A stretch of 64,000 bases of DNA from Pedobacter kyonggii. Its GTDB lineage: Bacteria; Bacteroidota; Bacteroidia; Sphingobacteriales; Sphingobacteriaceae. The notes under the pieces are model-generated. The model was not told the DNA's origin. It did not search any database and saw only the letters and a list, made by a program, of their open reading frames with translations. Below are positions 7,954-16,232 of this stretch, in pieces. The translations under genes and the position numbers were made by a program. The stretch lies in assembly GCF_004310665.1 (NCBI RefSeq), contig NZ_SIXF01000008.1, positions 62,001 through 126,000 on the forward strand. The letters run 5' to 3'. Positions within the stretch are counted from its first letter, which is position 1, and each line of letters starts with the position of its first letter.

Positions 7954-8829
7954 TTAAATAATTTCTTTTTTAATATATGCACAGCTTGCTGCAACAGATT
8001 CCATTGGGTTTGGCTTGTAATTAGTTTCGTGCTCTACAAAGAAGTGTTTCATGCCCGAAAGTTTTGCATCGGCAAAAATAGGTTTGAAATTAATAGAACC
8101 GGTTCCTACTTCAGCATTTAATGCTGGGTTTGCTTTATCCATATCTTTAACATGCCACATGGTAAAACGGCCTGGATTTTCTTTGAATAGTTTGATTGGG
8201 TCGTTTCCTGAACGAACTACCCAATATAAATCAAGTTCAAAATCAACAAGATTTTTATCGGTTCCTTTCAGCAGGATTTCGTAACCAGTGGTATCACCTT
8301 GTTTATCGAATTCGAAATTGTGGTTGTGGTAAGCTAACCTGATACCCGCTTCTTTCGCCAATTTTCCGGCCTCGTTAATTTTAACTGCAATTTTTTTGTA
8401 GTCCTCAGCACTTTTTCTGATGCTTTCATCTAACCAGGGAATGGTTACATATTCACTTCCAAGTACTTTGGCTGCTTCAATTGCTGCTTTTAATTCTTCA
8501 GTGTTTCCATCGGTTAAATAGCTGCCTAAACCGTAGTGGCCACTTGGTGCAGTTAATCCGTTATCATCAAGCAATTTTTTGAATTCGGCTGGTGTTAATC
8601 CCCAAAATTGATCTTTTATTGAAAAACCATAGGTTTCAACTTCTTTAAAGCCGGCTTTAGCTACTTTAGCTATGGTTCCTTTTACATCTTTCGGAAGCTC
8701 ATCTCTCAAAGAATATAACTGCAGACCAACTGATTTTTTATCGGAAGCCACACAAGCAAATGATGGAACCAAAAGTGCTGCAGCTGCAGCCATACTACTG
8801 TTTAAAATAAAACTTCTTCTTGATAACAT
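7954..8829 (-). CDS. Tat-exported sugar phosphate isomerase/epimerase-like TIM barrel, copy 2
   Basis: The 291-residue partner of the gene just downstream, 9 bases away. The N terminus has SRRSFILNSSMAAAAALLVPSFAC: a twin-arginine motif, hydrophobic run and a cysteine that could be a lipid attachment site (PSFAC). Barrel residues are conserved: EVETYGF, YHNHNFEF, ELDLYWVVRSGNDP, MWHVKDMD and FVEHETNY. Compared with copy 1 it carries a small insertion at the SIKDQFWGL segment. The pair's conservation of every putative ligand suggests that both are active, perhaps on different anomers or sugars. Exact reaction unknown. Confidence 0.85.
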   Translation of the reverse strand: MLSRRSFILNSSMAAAAALLVPSFACVASDKKSVGLQLYSLRDELPKDVKGTIAKVAKAGFKEVETYGFSIKDQFWGLTPAEFKKLLDDNGLTAPSGHYGLGSYLTDGNTEELKAAIEAAKVLGSEYVTIPWLDESIRKSAEDYKKIAVKINEAGKLAKEAGIRLAYHNHNFEFDKQGDTTGYEILLKGTDKNLVDFELDLYWVVRSGNDPIKLFKENPGRFTMWHVKDMDKANPALNAEVGTGSINFKPIFADAKLSGMKHFFVEHETNYKPNPMESVAASCAYIKKEII

Positions 8830-8839
8830 AGGTATATTT

Positions 8840-9730
8840 TTAGATGTCGCAAATAGAAACTGCCTTTTTTAGCGAGGCTATTTTATCTGCATTTTTAGGT
8901 ATAAATTCTTGTGCAACGAAACCTTTAAAGCCAGTTTCGGCAATGGCTTTCATTATAGCAGGATAGTATAACTCCTGCGTATCATCGATTTCATTTCTGC
9001 CCGGAACACCAGCAGTGTGGTAGTGGGCTATGTATTGATGGTTATCCCTGATGTTTCTAATTACATCGCCCTCATCAATCTGCATATGATAAATATCGTA
9101 TAACAATTTGAAATTTTCAGATCCTAAGCGTTTGCAAAGTTCAGCTCCCCAGGAAGTTCTATCGCATTGATAATCTTTATGGTTAATTTTGCTGTTTAAT
9201 AACTCCATTACTAGCACTACATTGTGTTTTTCGGCCAATGGGATTAATTGTTTCAACCCTTTAACGCAATTGTTCCAGCCTGTTTCGTCATCTTTACCAC
9301 GGCGGTTTCCACTAAAACAGATTAGGTTTTTGTAGCCTGCTTCGGCAACAAGTGGAATCATTGCGGTGTAGTTTTGAATTAACTTTTCATGGAATTTTTC
9401 GTCGTTAAAACCATCCACTAAATTAATCTCCGCACCATTGCACATAGTCGATTCTAAGCCATGCTTTTTTAAAGTTGACCAATCTTTTGGTCCAACTAAA
9501 TCAATGCCTTTAATGCCGATCTTTTTAGCTTCAACACAAAGCGTTTCTACATCTAAACCGCTAAAACACCAACGGCAAACGGCATGATTGATATTTCCTT
9601 TTAGCCTTAGTGGCTGATCTGATTCTGATTTATCCATTGCTAAGGCTGAAAACCCTGAAGAAACACCAATCGCAGCAGTTCCTGCGATGATGTTCTTTAA
9701 AGCATTTCTTCTATCCAGTTTTGTAGACAT
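8840..9730 (-). CDS. Hydroxypyruvate isomerase-like TIM barrel, Tat-type N terminus
   Basis: A 296-residue protein resembling hydroxypyruvate isomerases (Hyi): VMELLNSKINHKD, LLYDIYHMQIDEGDV, YHTAGVPGRNEID and FVAQEFIPK carry the expected Glu, Asp, His and final Glu ligands. Unlike cytosolic Hyi it opens with DRRNALKNIIAGTAAIGVSSG, a twin-arginine-like leader, so export is likely though the hydrophobic run is modest. It lies 10 bases upstream of the isomerase copy 2 gene and 2 bases downstream of the MFS permease gene, one operon. A true hydroxypyruvate role would be odd for an exported protein; sugar keto-aldose interconversion or elimination in the periplasm is a better guess. Confidence 0.8.
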   Translation of the reverse strand: MSTKLDRRNALKNIIAGTAAIGVSSGFSALAMDKSESDQPLRLKGNINHAVCRWCFSGLDVETLCVEAKKIGIKGIDLVGPKDWSTLKKHGLESTMCNGAEINLVDGFNDEKFHEKLIQNYTAMIPLVAEAGYKNLICFSGNRRGKDDETGWNNCVKGLKQLIPLAEKHNVVLVMELLNSKINHKDYQCDRTSWGAELCKRLGSENFKLLYDIYHMQIDEGDVIRNIRDNHQYIAHYHTAGVPGRNEIDDTQELYYPAIMKAIAETGFKGFVAQEFIPKNADKIASLKKAVSICDI

Positions 9731-9732
9731 AA

Positions 9733-10950
9733 TTATATCGGGTTAGCTTCAGTAACTGGTTTATTTTTATCACTGAAGAATAATAAGAATAGTAGCGCAA
9801 CTAATCCTGCTATGCCTGCTGGGATGATCCATATGCTTTGCCAAATATGGCCACCTTCTACAACATATTTATTAACTACCATACCTGAGATGATCGAACC
9901 GATTAACATACCAACGCCATAGGTTGCCAAAGTAATAAAGCCTTGAGCAGCACTTTTGAATTTTTCTCCAGCCAATCTATCAGTATAAATTTGTCCGGTA
10001 ACAAAGAAAAAGTCATAGCAAATGCCATGTAGAACAATTCCACCGATCAGCATCCAATAGTTTGAATCTGCATTTCCAAATGCAAAGAAAAGGTAACGAA
10101 CAACCCATGCAATCATACCAATTGCAAGCATTTTTTTTACACCAAGACGAGCAAAGAATAGAGGCATTAATAACATAAATAGGGTTTCAGATACCTGCCC
10201 TAAGGATTGAACTCCTGCTGCACCTTTCATGCCAACTTCGTTAAGAAAGGGATTGGTGAAATTGTAATAGAATGCTAGTGGAATACAGATAGCAACAGAT
10301 GCTAAGAAGAATAAAAGATATGATTTGTTTTTTAACAAGCCAATCGCATCTAAGCCAATGATCTCGCCAAAAGTTGTTTTTTCTCCTTTTTTAACGGGAG
10401 GAGTGTTTGGTAAAAAGAAACTAAATAATCCTAAAATGATCGAGGCAACGGATGCCATTTTGAATGTAAATACTAAGTTACCGCTCTGTTCCCAGTTTAA
10501 CCATCCAATTACTAACCCCGCAATAATCCATCCAATTGTTCCGAATACCCTGATGGAAGGAAATTCTTTCCCTGGATCTTGCATTTGTTTGAAGGATATT
10601 GAATTCACTAATGCTAAAGTAGGCATGTAAGCAATCATATATCCTAATATGAAAGGGAAGAAACTATCAAAATTTAAAGACGTTCCAGCAACCCATAAGA
10701 GTACACCTCCAACTAAATGTAATACGCCTAACACTTTTTGCGCAGAGAAAAATTTGTCTGCAATTAATCCGATGATAAATGGTGCAATGATAGCGCCTAG
10801 TGATTGTGTACTATAGGCTGAACCAATTTGTACATCGTTTGATAGAAGATTTTTACCAAGGTAAGTTCCCATGGTTACAAACCAGGCGCCCCAGATAAAA
10901 AATTCCAGGAACATCATGGCAGAGAGTTTAAAGCGAGTAGTGCTATTCAT
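9733..10950 (-). CDS. MFS transporter, nucleoside:H+ symporter-like
   Basis: A 405-residue, 12-segment major facilitator. The N terminus (RFKLSAMMFLEFFIWGAWFVTMGTYL) and the PFIIGLIADKFFSAQKVLG loop between segments 2 and 3 are typical of the NupG/XapB-like nucleoside:proton symporter branch, which in Bacteroidota is often found beside sugar isomerase and Gfo/Idh/MocA genes and probably carries sugars. Located in the inner membrane. It overlaps closely with the Hyi-like gene (2-base gap), so it is in the same transcript. In this context it is likely the importer of the released sugar product. Confidence 0.85.
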   Translation of the reverse strand: MNSTTRFKLSAMMFLEFFIWGAWFVTMGTYLGKNLLSNDVQIGSAYSTQSLGAIIAPFIIGLIADKFFSAQKVLGVLHLVGGVLLWVAGTSLNFDSFFPFILGYMIAYMPTLALVNSISFKQMQDPGKEFPSIRVFGTIGWIIAGLVIGWLNWEQSGNLVFTFKMASVASIILGLFSFFLPNTPPVKKGEKTTFGEIIGLDAIGLLKNKSYLLFFLASVAICIPLAFYYNFTNPFLNEVGMKGAAGVQSLGQVSETLFMLLMPLFFARLGVKKMLAIGMIAWVVRYLFFAFGNADSNYWMLIGGIVLHGICYDFFFVTGQIYTDRLAGEKFKSAAQGFITLATYGVGMLIGSIISGMVVNKYVVEGGHIWQSIWIIPAGIAGLVALLFLLFFSDKNKPVTEANPI

Positions 10951-11112
10951 TTGGCTTATATAAGGTTGTATTAAGGTATAAGGTTAAAGGTATAGGGTGT
11001 AGGTTAATACGAAAGCGGATAAACGTTATGCTTTCCCGCTTTCTAACTCAAATGTCTGGTTTAAGCGAAAGAAAAGAAACCTTTAGCTTCTACCTTACGC
11101 CTTAAACCTCAA
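10951..11112. repeat. Inverted pair of AAGGTTTAAGGT-type repeats
   Basis: The gap between the MFS gene and the DUF1080 gene is filled by an inverted pair. The arm at 10966-11006 repeats TAAGGTATAAGG-like words, and the arm at 11088-11110 reads CTACCTTACGCCTTAAACC. The right arm touches the stop codon of the DUF1080 gene; the left arm begins within about 15 bases of the MFS start codon. The same architecture recurs at 16149-16232 and 43436-43559. Confidence 0.7.
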
Positions 11113-11793
11113 TTATAGTTCTTTAATAGAGATGTTTTTGTACCAAACCTCATCTCCGTGATCTTGTAAGGCAATTTTACCTGTTTTAAAAGTACCCCAG
11201 TTTTCCCATGTTGCAAATTTGCTGCCTGCAACAATCTTTTTCCAGTTATCATCCCAAAGGCTGGTTTTCACTACTTCAACACCATTTAAAATTAGCGTTA
11301 GTTTGCCCTTTTTGCTGATGATTTCTGCTTTATTCCATTCGCCAACAGCTTTAACCGGCTCCGATGAACTTTTTACCAGATCGTACAAATCGCCGGCACG
11401 GTGTTTAGTGATTTTTCCGTCTGGGTGGCCATCATTATCAATAACCTGCATTTCTAAACCTGTAGAATAGGTAGCATGGTATTTAGGTTCCTCGTGAACA
11501 TAAAAAATTAAACCGCTATTTGCTTTTGGAGCCACTTTCCATTCGTACTTTAAATGGAAATCGCCGTATTCCTTATCGGTAACCAAATCGCCGCCACCGT
11601 CTTTACCTTTGGCAGCTAAATCTAAATGAAGGGCACCATCCTGAACCTGCCAGGCGCTACCAACCGTAGTTTTGTTGTAAGTATGCCAGCCTGCTGTTGT
11701 TTTACCATCAAAAAGTGGCTTAAAGCCCTTTTGAGCCTTTGATATTTGTGTTAAGCTTAACAAGATGCAAGCAGAAAGAAAGATTTTTTTCAT
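11113..11793 (-). CDS. 3-keto-disaccharide hydrolase family protein (DUF1080, PF06439)
   Basis: A 226-residue concanavalin-like beta-jelly-roll protein. The family start GFKPLFDGKTTAGWHTYNK and the GDFHLKYEWKVAPKANSGLIFYV and EMQVIDNDGHPD segments are characteristic, as is the final WKNISIKEL-like strand (YKNISIKEL). A signal peptide ends near residue 20 (ISKA-Q), so it is secreted to the periplasm. The Pfam family is annotated as hydrolysing glycosides whose sugar carries a 3-keto group. Here it sits with sugar oxidoreductases that could make such substrates, which strengthens the reading. Whether it hydrolyses, eliminates or only binds is not visible from sequence. Confidence 0.87.
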   Translation of the reverse strand: MKKIFLSACILLSLTQISKAQKGFKPLFDGKTTAGWHTYNKTTVGSAWQVQDGALHLDLAAKGKDGGGDLVTDKEYGDFHLKYEWKVAPKANSGLIFYVHEEPKYHATYSTGLEMQVIDNDGHPDGKITKHRAGDLYDLVKSSSEPVKAVGEWNKAEIISKKGKLTLILNGVEVVKTSLWDDNWKKIVAGSKFATWENWGTFKTGKIALQDHGDEVWYKNISIKEL

Positions 11794-11967
11794 TTTTATT
11801 ATTTGTTGTCATACAAGGTATGAGGCAATCTTAATGCTGAAGAAAAGATATGTTGAACCTTTTGCCAGCTGTAGGATTATTCATTTTTACTTATGTTTTT
11901 ATAGGTATTCATGAACGCTCTGCGTTCGGTTGTCTTCGTGCCTCGCAATGACGAATGTACTTATTAA
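11794..11967. other. Short non-coding gap with REP-like end
   Basis: No gene. The right part (about 11910-11955) reads GAACGCTCTGCGTTC, an inverted repeat, followed by TCTTCGTGCCTCGCAATGACG, related to the element seen near 6830. It separates the DUF1080 gene from the Tat oxidoreductase gene and might weaken read-through. Confidence 0.5.
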
Positions 11968-13425
11968 TTAAAGTGTTAAATTGTTCCAGCCTTTGCGGTA
12001 TTCGCGTTTTACAAACTGGTTGGCTTCGTCAAAATTGGTAACTTTCATATTGTCGTTATCCCAAAGCATTTTAGTGTACCTGCCTGGGTAAGTTGTTTTA
12101 CCATTTACCGTTTTTTTGATATCGAAACTTCTGATTGCCAAATTTGCCATCAGTAAAGCTTCTGTTAATGGACCGGCAATTTCGAAAGGTGAACTTACTT
12201 CTTGCTTACCATAACCCGCAATTGCGGCTTCAACCCATTGTTTATAGTGCCCATTCGCGCCATCTGGTACACGGGTGTATTTTGGTGCTACCTTAATGTC
12301 TTTGTTTTTACTTAAAGGCAGCAATTTTGGATTTGCACTATACGTTTCAGACATCATTTTGCCTTTAGTTCCAACAAACAAGGTACCATTACCACCATCG
12401 CCAAAAGTTTCATCTGCTTCTAATTCTTCCGGACGTTCTGGTTGGATGCCACCGTCCATCCAGTGTAAAGTAACATCACCCAGCGTTTTCTCTGTTTTAG
12501 GGAATTTTAAGGTAACATGGCTTGATGGAGGGCAGCTTTCAGGGAAATAGCCACGTTTAAATTCATCTACATAAACAGAACCTACACTGGCCTGAACTTC
12601 TTTTGCATATTTTAAGTTTAATACGCTAAATGGAGCTTCGATTAGGTGACAGCCCATATCGCCCAAGGCGCCAGTGCCATAATCCCACCAACCACGCCAG
12701 TTAAATGGAACTAGCTTATCTACAAAATCCTTTTCAGGGGCCGTTCCTAACCATAAATTCCAATCTAATTCTTTAGGAATTTCTGCTTTTTTGCTGGGCC
12801 AGGGAATGCCTTGTGGCCAAACCGGTCTATCAGTCCATGCGTAAACCGTGTGTACATCGCCAATTAAACCAGCTTCGTACCATTCTTTCATTTGGCGTGG
12901 ACCATCGTTTGATGCACCTTGATTTCCCATTTGGGTTACCACTTTATATTTTTTTGCTGCTGCGGTTAGAATCCGCGCTTCATAAATATCATGTGTTAAA
13001 GGTTTTTGCACATAAACGTGTTTACCCAATTGCATAGCTGCTAAAGCCTGGATGGCATGGTTATGATCAGGAGTAGAAACAGACACAGCATCGAAATTTT
13101 TATGTTCCTTATCTAACATTTCGCGCCAATCTTTATAGTATTTTGCTTTAGGGAAAGCTTTAACACTATTTGCTGCACGGCGATCGTCTACATCGCATAA
13201 AAAAGCAATGTCTGCTTTTCCGCTTTTGTAAAACATGCTTAAATCGCTTTGGCCTTTTCCGCCAACACCAATACCGGCAACTAATAAACGATCGCTTGGT
13301 GCTAAATAACCGGGGCCACCTAAAACATGGCGGGGCACGATCATAAACGCAGCAGCGGCAATAGCTGTGGTCTTAATAAAATCACGGCGGTTACTCGTGT
13401 TTTTATTTTCTTGCTCTGTTTTCAT
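11968..13425 (-). CDS. Tat-exported Gfo/Idh/MocA family oxidoreductase
   Basis: A 485-residue NAD(P)-dependent sugar oxidoreductase. The twin-arginine leader NRRDFIKTTAIAAAAFMIVP (residues 12-31) implies folding with bound cofactor before export to the periplasm. The Rossmann segment is VAGIGVGGKGQSD, and the position of the usual Glu-Lys-Pro cofactor motif reads QKP in HVYVQKPLTHD. The C-terminal half contains GWWDYGTGALGDMGCHLIEAPF, typical of the large bacterial branch of this family. Exported members retain NADP tightly and couple oxidation of one sugar to reduction of another, or act in a closed redox cycle such as GH109-type hydrolysis. A role in forming or reducing 3-keto sugars fits the neighbours. 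Confidence 0.88.
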   Translation of the reverse strand: MKTEQENKNTSNRRDFIKTTAIAAAAFMIVPRHVLGGPGYLAPSDRLLVAGIGVGGKGQSDLSMFYKSGKADIAFLCDVDDRRAANSVKAFPKAKYYKDWREMLDKEHKNFDAVSVSTPDHNHAIQALAAMQLGKHVYVQKPLTHDIYEARILTAAAKKYKVVTQMGNQGASNDGPRQMKEWYEAGLIGDVHTVYAWTDRPVWPQGIPWPSKKAEIPKELDWNLWLGTAPEKDFVDKLVPFNWRGWWDYGTGALGDMGCHLIEAPFSVLNLKYAKEVQASVGSVYVDEFKRGYFPESCPPSSHVTLKFPKTEKTLGDVTLHWMDGGIQPERPEELEADETFGDGGNGTLFVGTKGKMMSETYSANPKLLPLSKNKDIKVAPKYTRVPDGANGHYKQWVEAAIAGYGKQEVSSPFEIAGPLTEALLMANLAIRSFDIKKTVNGKTTYPGRYTKMLWDNDNMKVTNFDEANQFVKREYRKGWNNLTL

Positions 13426-13456
13426 ATAAGTAAATCGATTTGCTAACTGGGGTCGA

Positions 13457-13843
13457 TTATTTTTTCTTTAAAGATAAGATATACTTTACCATTAATTTTG
13501 CATCGTCTTTTTTAAGGGTAGCGTGCGCAGTCATCGGCATATTGCCCCAAACCCCTGTTCCACCTTTAATAATCTTATCGGCTAACATGTTGATGTTTTT
13601 CTCGGTAGCCGGATATTTTTTTGCAATTTCTACGTATGCAGGACCAATAATTTTGTTGGTCTTGTTATGGCAGCCCAGGCAGTCTGATTTGTTGATCAGT
13701 TTTTCTCCTGGATTTGATTGAAAAGCCGCATGGCTTGTTACTGTTGCAATTGCAACCACAGTTTTCTCCTTCGTTAAATCGGCTTTTGAAAACGACGCCA
13801 TAAAAATGACTACAGCGCCTAAAATTAAAAATGTTTTTTTCAT
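13457..13843 (-). CDS. Periplasmic class I cytochrome c
   Basis: About 128 residues from the chosen start ATG at 13843 (MKKTFLILGAVVIFMASFSKA, a good signal peptide); an in-frame ATG at 13867 would add eight non-hydrophobic residues and is less likely. The heme site is CLGCH in NKSDCLGCHNKTNKIIGPAY, and the distal Met ligand is in WGNMPMTAH, the cytochrome c-551/c-552 pattern. It is a mono-heme electron carrier. Its position between the Gfo/Idh/MocA gene and the isomerase gene, and near the GMC flavoprotein, suggests that it accepts electrons from the FAD-dependent sugar dehydrogenase and passes them to the respiratory chain. Confidence 0.9.
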   Translation of the reverse strand: MKKTFLILGAVVIFMASFSKADLTKEKTVVAIATVTSHAAFQSNPGEKLINKSDCLGCHNKTNKIIGPAYVEIAKKYPATEKNINMLADKIIKGGTGVWGNMPMTAHATLKKDDAKLMVKYILSLKKK

Positions 13844-13922
13844 GTTGTGTGTTGTTTTTAATCGCATTAAGCGTGCATAAGCGGTGATGTTTTATTCTAT
13901 GCAGGCTTTCATGTGTGTTTTG

Positions 13923-14981
13923 TTAATCTTGTAATCCTAATATTCTTTTATTGAAAGCGCTATCACTACCCGATGCTGCAAAATCGTCAAATGCTTTATC
14001 GGTTACATTAATGATGTTCTTTTTGATAAAATCTGCACCTTCTCTGGCACCATCTTGCTGGTTTTTGATACAGCATTCCCATTCCATAACGGCCCAACCT
14101 TTAAAATCATATTGCGCCAATTTACTAAAAATGGTTTTAAAATCAACCTGACCATCACCTGGCGAGCGGTAACGACCAGCACGGTTTGCCCAACTCTGGT
14201 ATCCACCAAAAGTGCCTTGTTTGCCTGTAGGGTTAAATTCTGCATCTTTAACGTGGAAGGCTTTTATGCGTTCGTGGTAAAAATCAATGTATTGAATGTA
14301 ATCCAATTGTTGCAACACAAAGTGTGATGGATCATACAATAAGCATGCCCGAGGATGATTATTTACCGCAGCGAGGAACATTTCATAGGTTTCTCCATCA
14401 AATAAATCTTCGCCTGGATGTATTTCGTAGCAAACATCAACGCCACATTGGTCGAATTCGTTTAATATTGGTGTCCAGCGTTTTGCCAATTCTGCAAAAC
14501 CTTCTTCAACCAATCCTGCAGGGCGCTGTGGCCAGGGATGGAAATATTGCCACAATAATGAACCACTAAATGTAGCATGTGCATTTAAACCTAAGTTTTG
14601 AGAAGCTTTAGCCGCATATTTCATTTGCTGCACGGCCCATTCTGTTCTGGCTTTTGGATTTTTGTGTACTTCTTTTGGTGCAAAGGCATCAAAAAGATCA
14701 TCATAAGCAGGGTGTACCGCAACCAATTGACCTTGTAAGTGTGTAGAAAGTTCGGTAATTTCTAAGCCATAAGAAGCGATTTTTCCTTTCAGTTCATCAG
14801 CATAGGTTTTGCTTTCGGCAGCCTTTTGAAGATCAATAAATCTTGTATCCAAGGTTGGCATCTGAATGCCTTTAAAACCTAAACCTGCTGCCCATTTACA
14901 AATACTGTCTAGAGAGTTAAATGGGGCTTCATCGCTTATAAATTGTGCTAAAAATACTGCTGGTCCTTTTATCGTTGTCAT
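13923..14981 (-). CDS. Cytosolic sugar phosphate isomerase/epimerase-like TIM barrel
   Basis: A 352-residue AP_endonuc_2-fold protein without a signal peptide, so probably cytosolic, unlike its Tat-exported relatives in the block. Ligand-type residues are seen in VCYEIHPGEDLFDG, LLYDPSHFVLQQLDYIQYI, AFHVKDAEFNPTGKQG and AVMEWECCIKNQQDGAREG. It is longer than the exported copies because of an insert after the first strands (TRFIDLQKAAESKTYADELK). It lies 9 bases downstream of the Gfo/Idh/MocA gene at 14991, an arrangement that recurs in inositol and keto-sugar catabolism. Likely acts on the imported product together with that oxidoreductase. Confidence 0.85.
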   Translation of the reverse strand: MTTIKGPAVFLAQFISDEAPFNSLDSICKWAAGLGFKGIQMPTLDTRFIDLQKAAESKTYADELKGKIASYGLEITELSTHLQGQLVAVHPAYDDLFDAFAPKEVHKNPKARTEWAVQQMKYAAKASQNLGLNAHATFSGSLLWQYFHPWPQRPAGLVEEGFAELAKRWTPILNEFDQCGVDVCYEIHPGEDLFDGETYEMFLAAVNNHPRACLLYDPSHFVLQQLDYIQYIDFYHERIKAFHVKDAEFNPTGKQGTFGGYQSWANRAGRYRSPGDGQVDFKTIFSKLAQYDFKGWAVMEWECCIKNQQDGAREGADFIKKNIINVTDKAFDDFAASGSDSAFNKRILGLQD

Positions 14982-14990
14982 GCTTTATTG

Positions 14991-16148
14991 TTATAATTTA
15001 TAATCTAACCACTTTTGGTCTGATTGGCTAGAAGCCACTACATTTTCGATAAATGCCATTCCTCTAATTCCATCATCAGTACTTGGAAAGTCTAACATTG
15101 CAGTGGTAGGTTGCTCGTTATTTAATTTCGCATCTACTGTTAATGCAAAGTTTTTATAAATATTTGCAAATGCTTCTAAGTAACCTTCTGGGTGACCACC
15201 AGGAGTTCGGGTATTGTGCTGTGCTAAACTGCCCATATAACCGTTGCCTGTTCTGTAAATTTGAGTAGGGGCATTTAACCATTTCACAATTAAAGTGTTA
15301 GGTTCCATCTGGTGCCATTCCATGCCACCTTTTTCGCCGTATACTTTAATCTTCAATGCATTTTCTTCTCCGGCAGCAATTTGCGATGCCACAAGAACAC
15401 CATTGGCACCGTTATCGAATTTTAACAATACGTTTCCATCATCATCAATGGCTCTACCTGGAACAACAATACTTAAATCAGCACAGATTTTAGTAATTTT
15501 TAAACCAGAAATATATTCTGCTAAATGAGCGGCATGTGTACCGATATCGCCCATGCTACCGCTTTTTCCCGTTTTAGAAGGATCGGTGCGCCAGGCTGCC
15601 TGCGCATTTCCTTCGCGTTCTGATAAGGTGCTTAACCAGCCTTGAGGATATTCGACCATGATTTTTCTGATTGCGCCTAAAGCACCTTCGCTAACCATTT
15701 GTTTGGCCTGTTTAACCATTGGGTAACCAGAGTAGGTATGGGTTAAACATAGCGTTAAGCCCGTTTCTTCTACTTTAGCTTTAAGCTGTTTTGCTTCTTC
15801 CAAAGTTAAAGTCATTGGTTTTTCAATCACCACGTTAAAACCCTTATCTAAAGCCATCATTGCAGGGGCAAAGTGAGCAAAATTTGGGGTAACGATGGTT
15901 ACAAAGTCAATTCTTTCATCTGCAGGCAATTCACTTTCCTTGGTCAGCATTTCTTCGTAATTCGTGTAGATTCTGTTATCTGGAAGAAAAAGTAATTTTC
16001 CAGATTCGTATCCAATTTCGGGATTTACACTTAAAGCTCCGGCAGATAATTCAATAAGGCCATCCATATTCGCGGCCAAACGGTGTACGGCACCGATAAA
16101 AGCGTCTTTTCCACCGCCTATCATGCCCATTCTTAATTTTCTTTTCAT
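14991..16148 (-). CDS. Cytosolic Gfo/Idh/MocA family oxidoreductase
   Basis: A roughly 385-residue NAD(P)-dependent dehydrogenase. The Rossmann motif is MGMIGGGKDAFIGAVHR near the N terminus, and the cofactor Glu-Lys-Pro motif is intact in NVVIEKPMTLTLEEAK, in contrast to the exported homologue. No signal peptide. The catalytic helix region GSMGDIGTHAAHLAEY follows the family pattern of Asp-x-x-x-His. I chose ATG 16148 (MKRKLRMG) over 16166, because the upstream ATG lies inside a repeat arm that fills the gap to the GMC gene. Likely substrate is a keto- or hydroxy-sugar; the exact one is unknown. Confidence 0.87.
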   Translation of the reverse strand: MKRKLRMGMIGGGKDAFIGAVHRLAANMDGLIELSAGALSVNPEIGYESGKLLFLPDNRIYTNYEEMLTKESELPADERIDFVTIVTPNFAHFAPAMMALDKGFNVVIEKPMTLTLEEAKQLKAKVEETGLTLCLTHTYSGYPMVKQAKQMVSEGALGAIRKIMVEYPQGWLSTLSEREGNAQAAWRTDPSKTGKSGSMGDIGTHAAHLAEYISGLKITKICADLSIVVPGRAIDDDGNVLLKFDNGANGVLVASQIAAGEENALKIKVYGEKGGMEWHQMEPNTLIVKWLNAPTQIYRTGNGYMGSLAQHNTRTPGGHPEGYLEAFANIYKNFALTVDAKLNNEQPTTAMLDFPSTDDGIRGMAFIENVVASSQSDQKWLDYKL

Positions 16149-16232
16149 TTTTGAGGTATGGGGCATAGGGCTAAAGGCTTAGGGCAAAGGGACATTAACC
16201 CCTACACCTTAAACCTTTTACCTTAAACCTTT
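16149..16232. repeat. Inverted pair of AAGGTTTAAGGT-type repeats
   Basis: The entire gap between the oxidoreductase start codon and the GMC stop codon is an inverted pair: the left arm reads GAGGTATGGGGCATAGGG-like words and the right arm ACACCTTAAACC repeated with TACCTTAAACC. The right arm touches the GMC stop codon (TAG at 16233-16235). Same family as 10951-11112 and 43436-43559. Confidence 0.72.
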
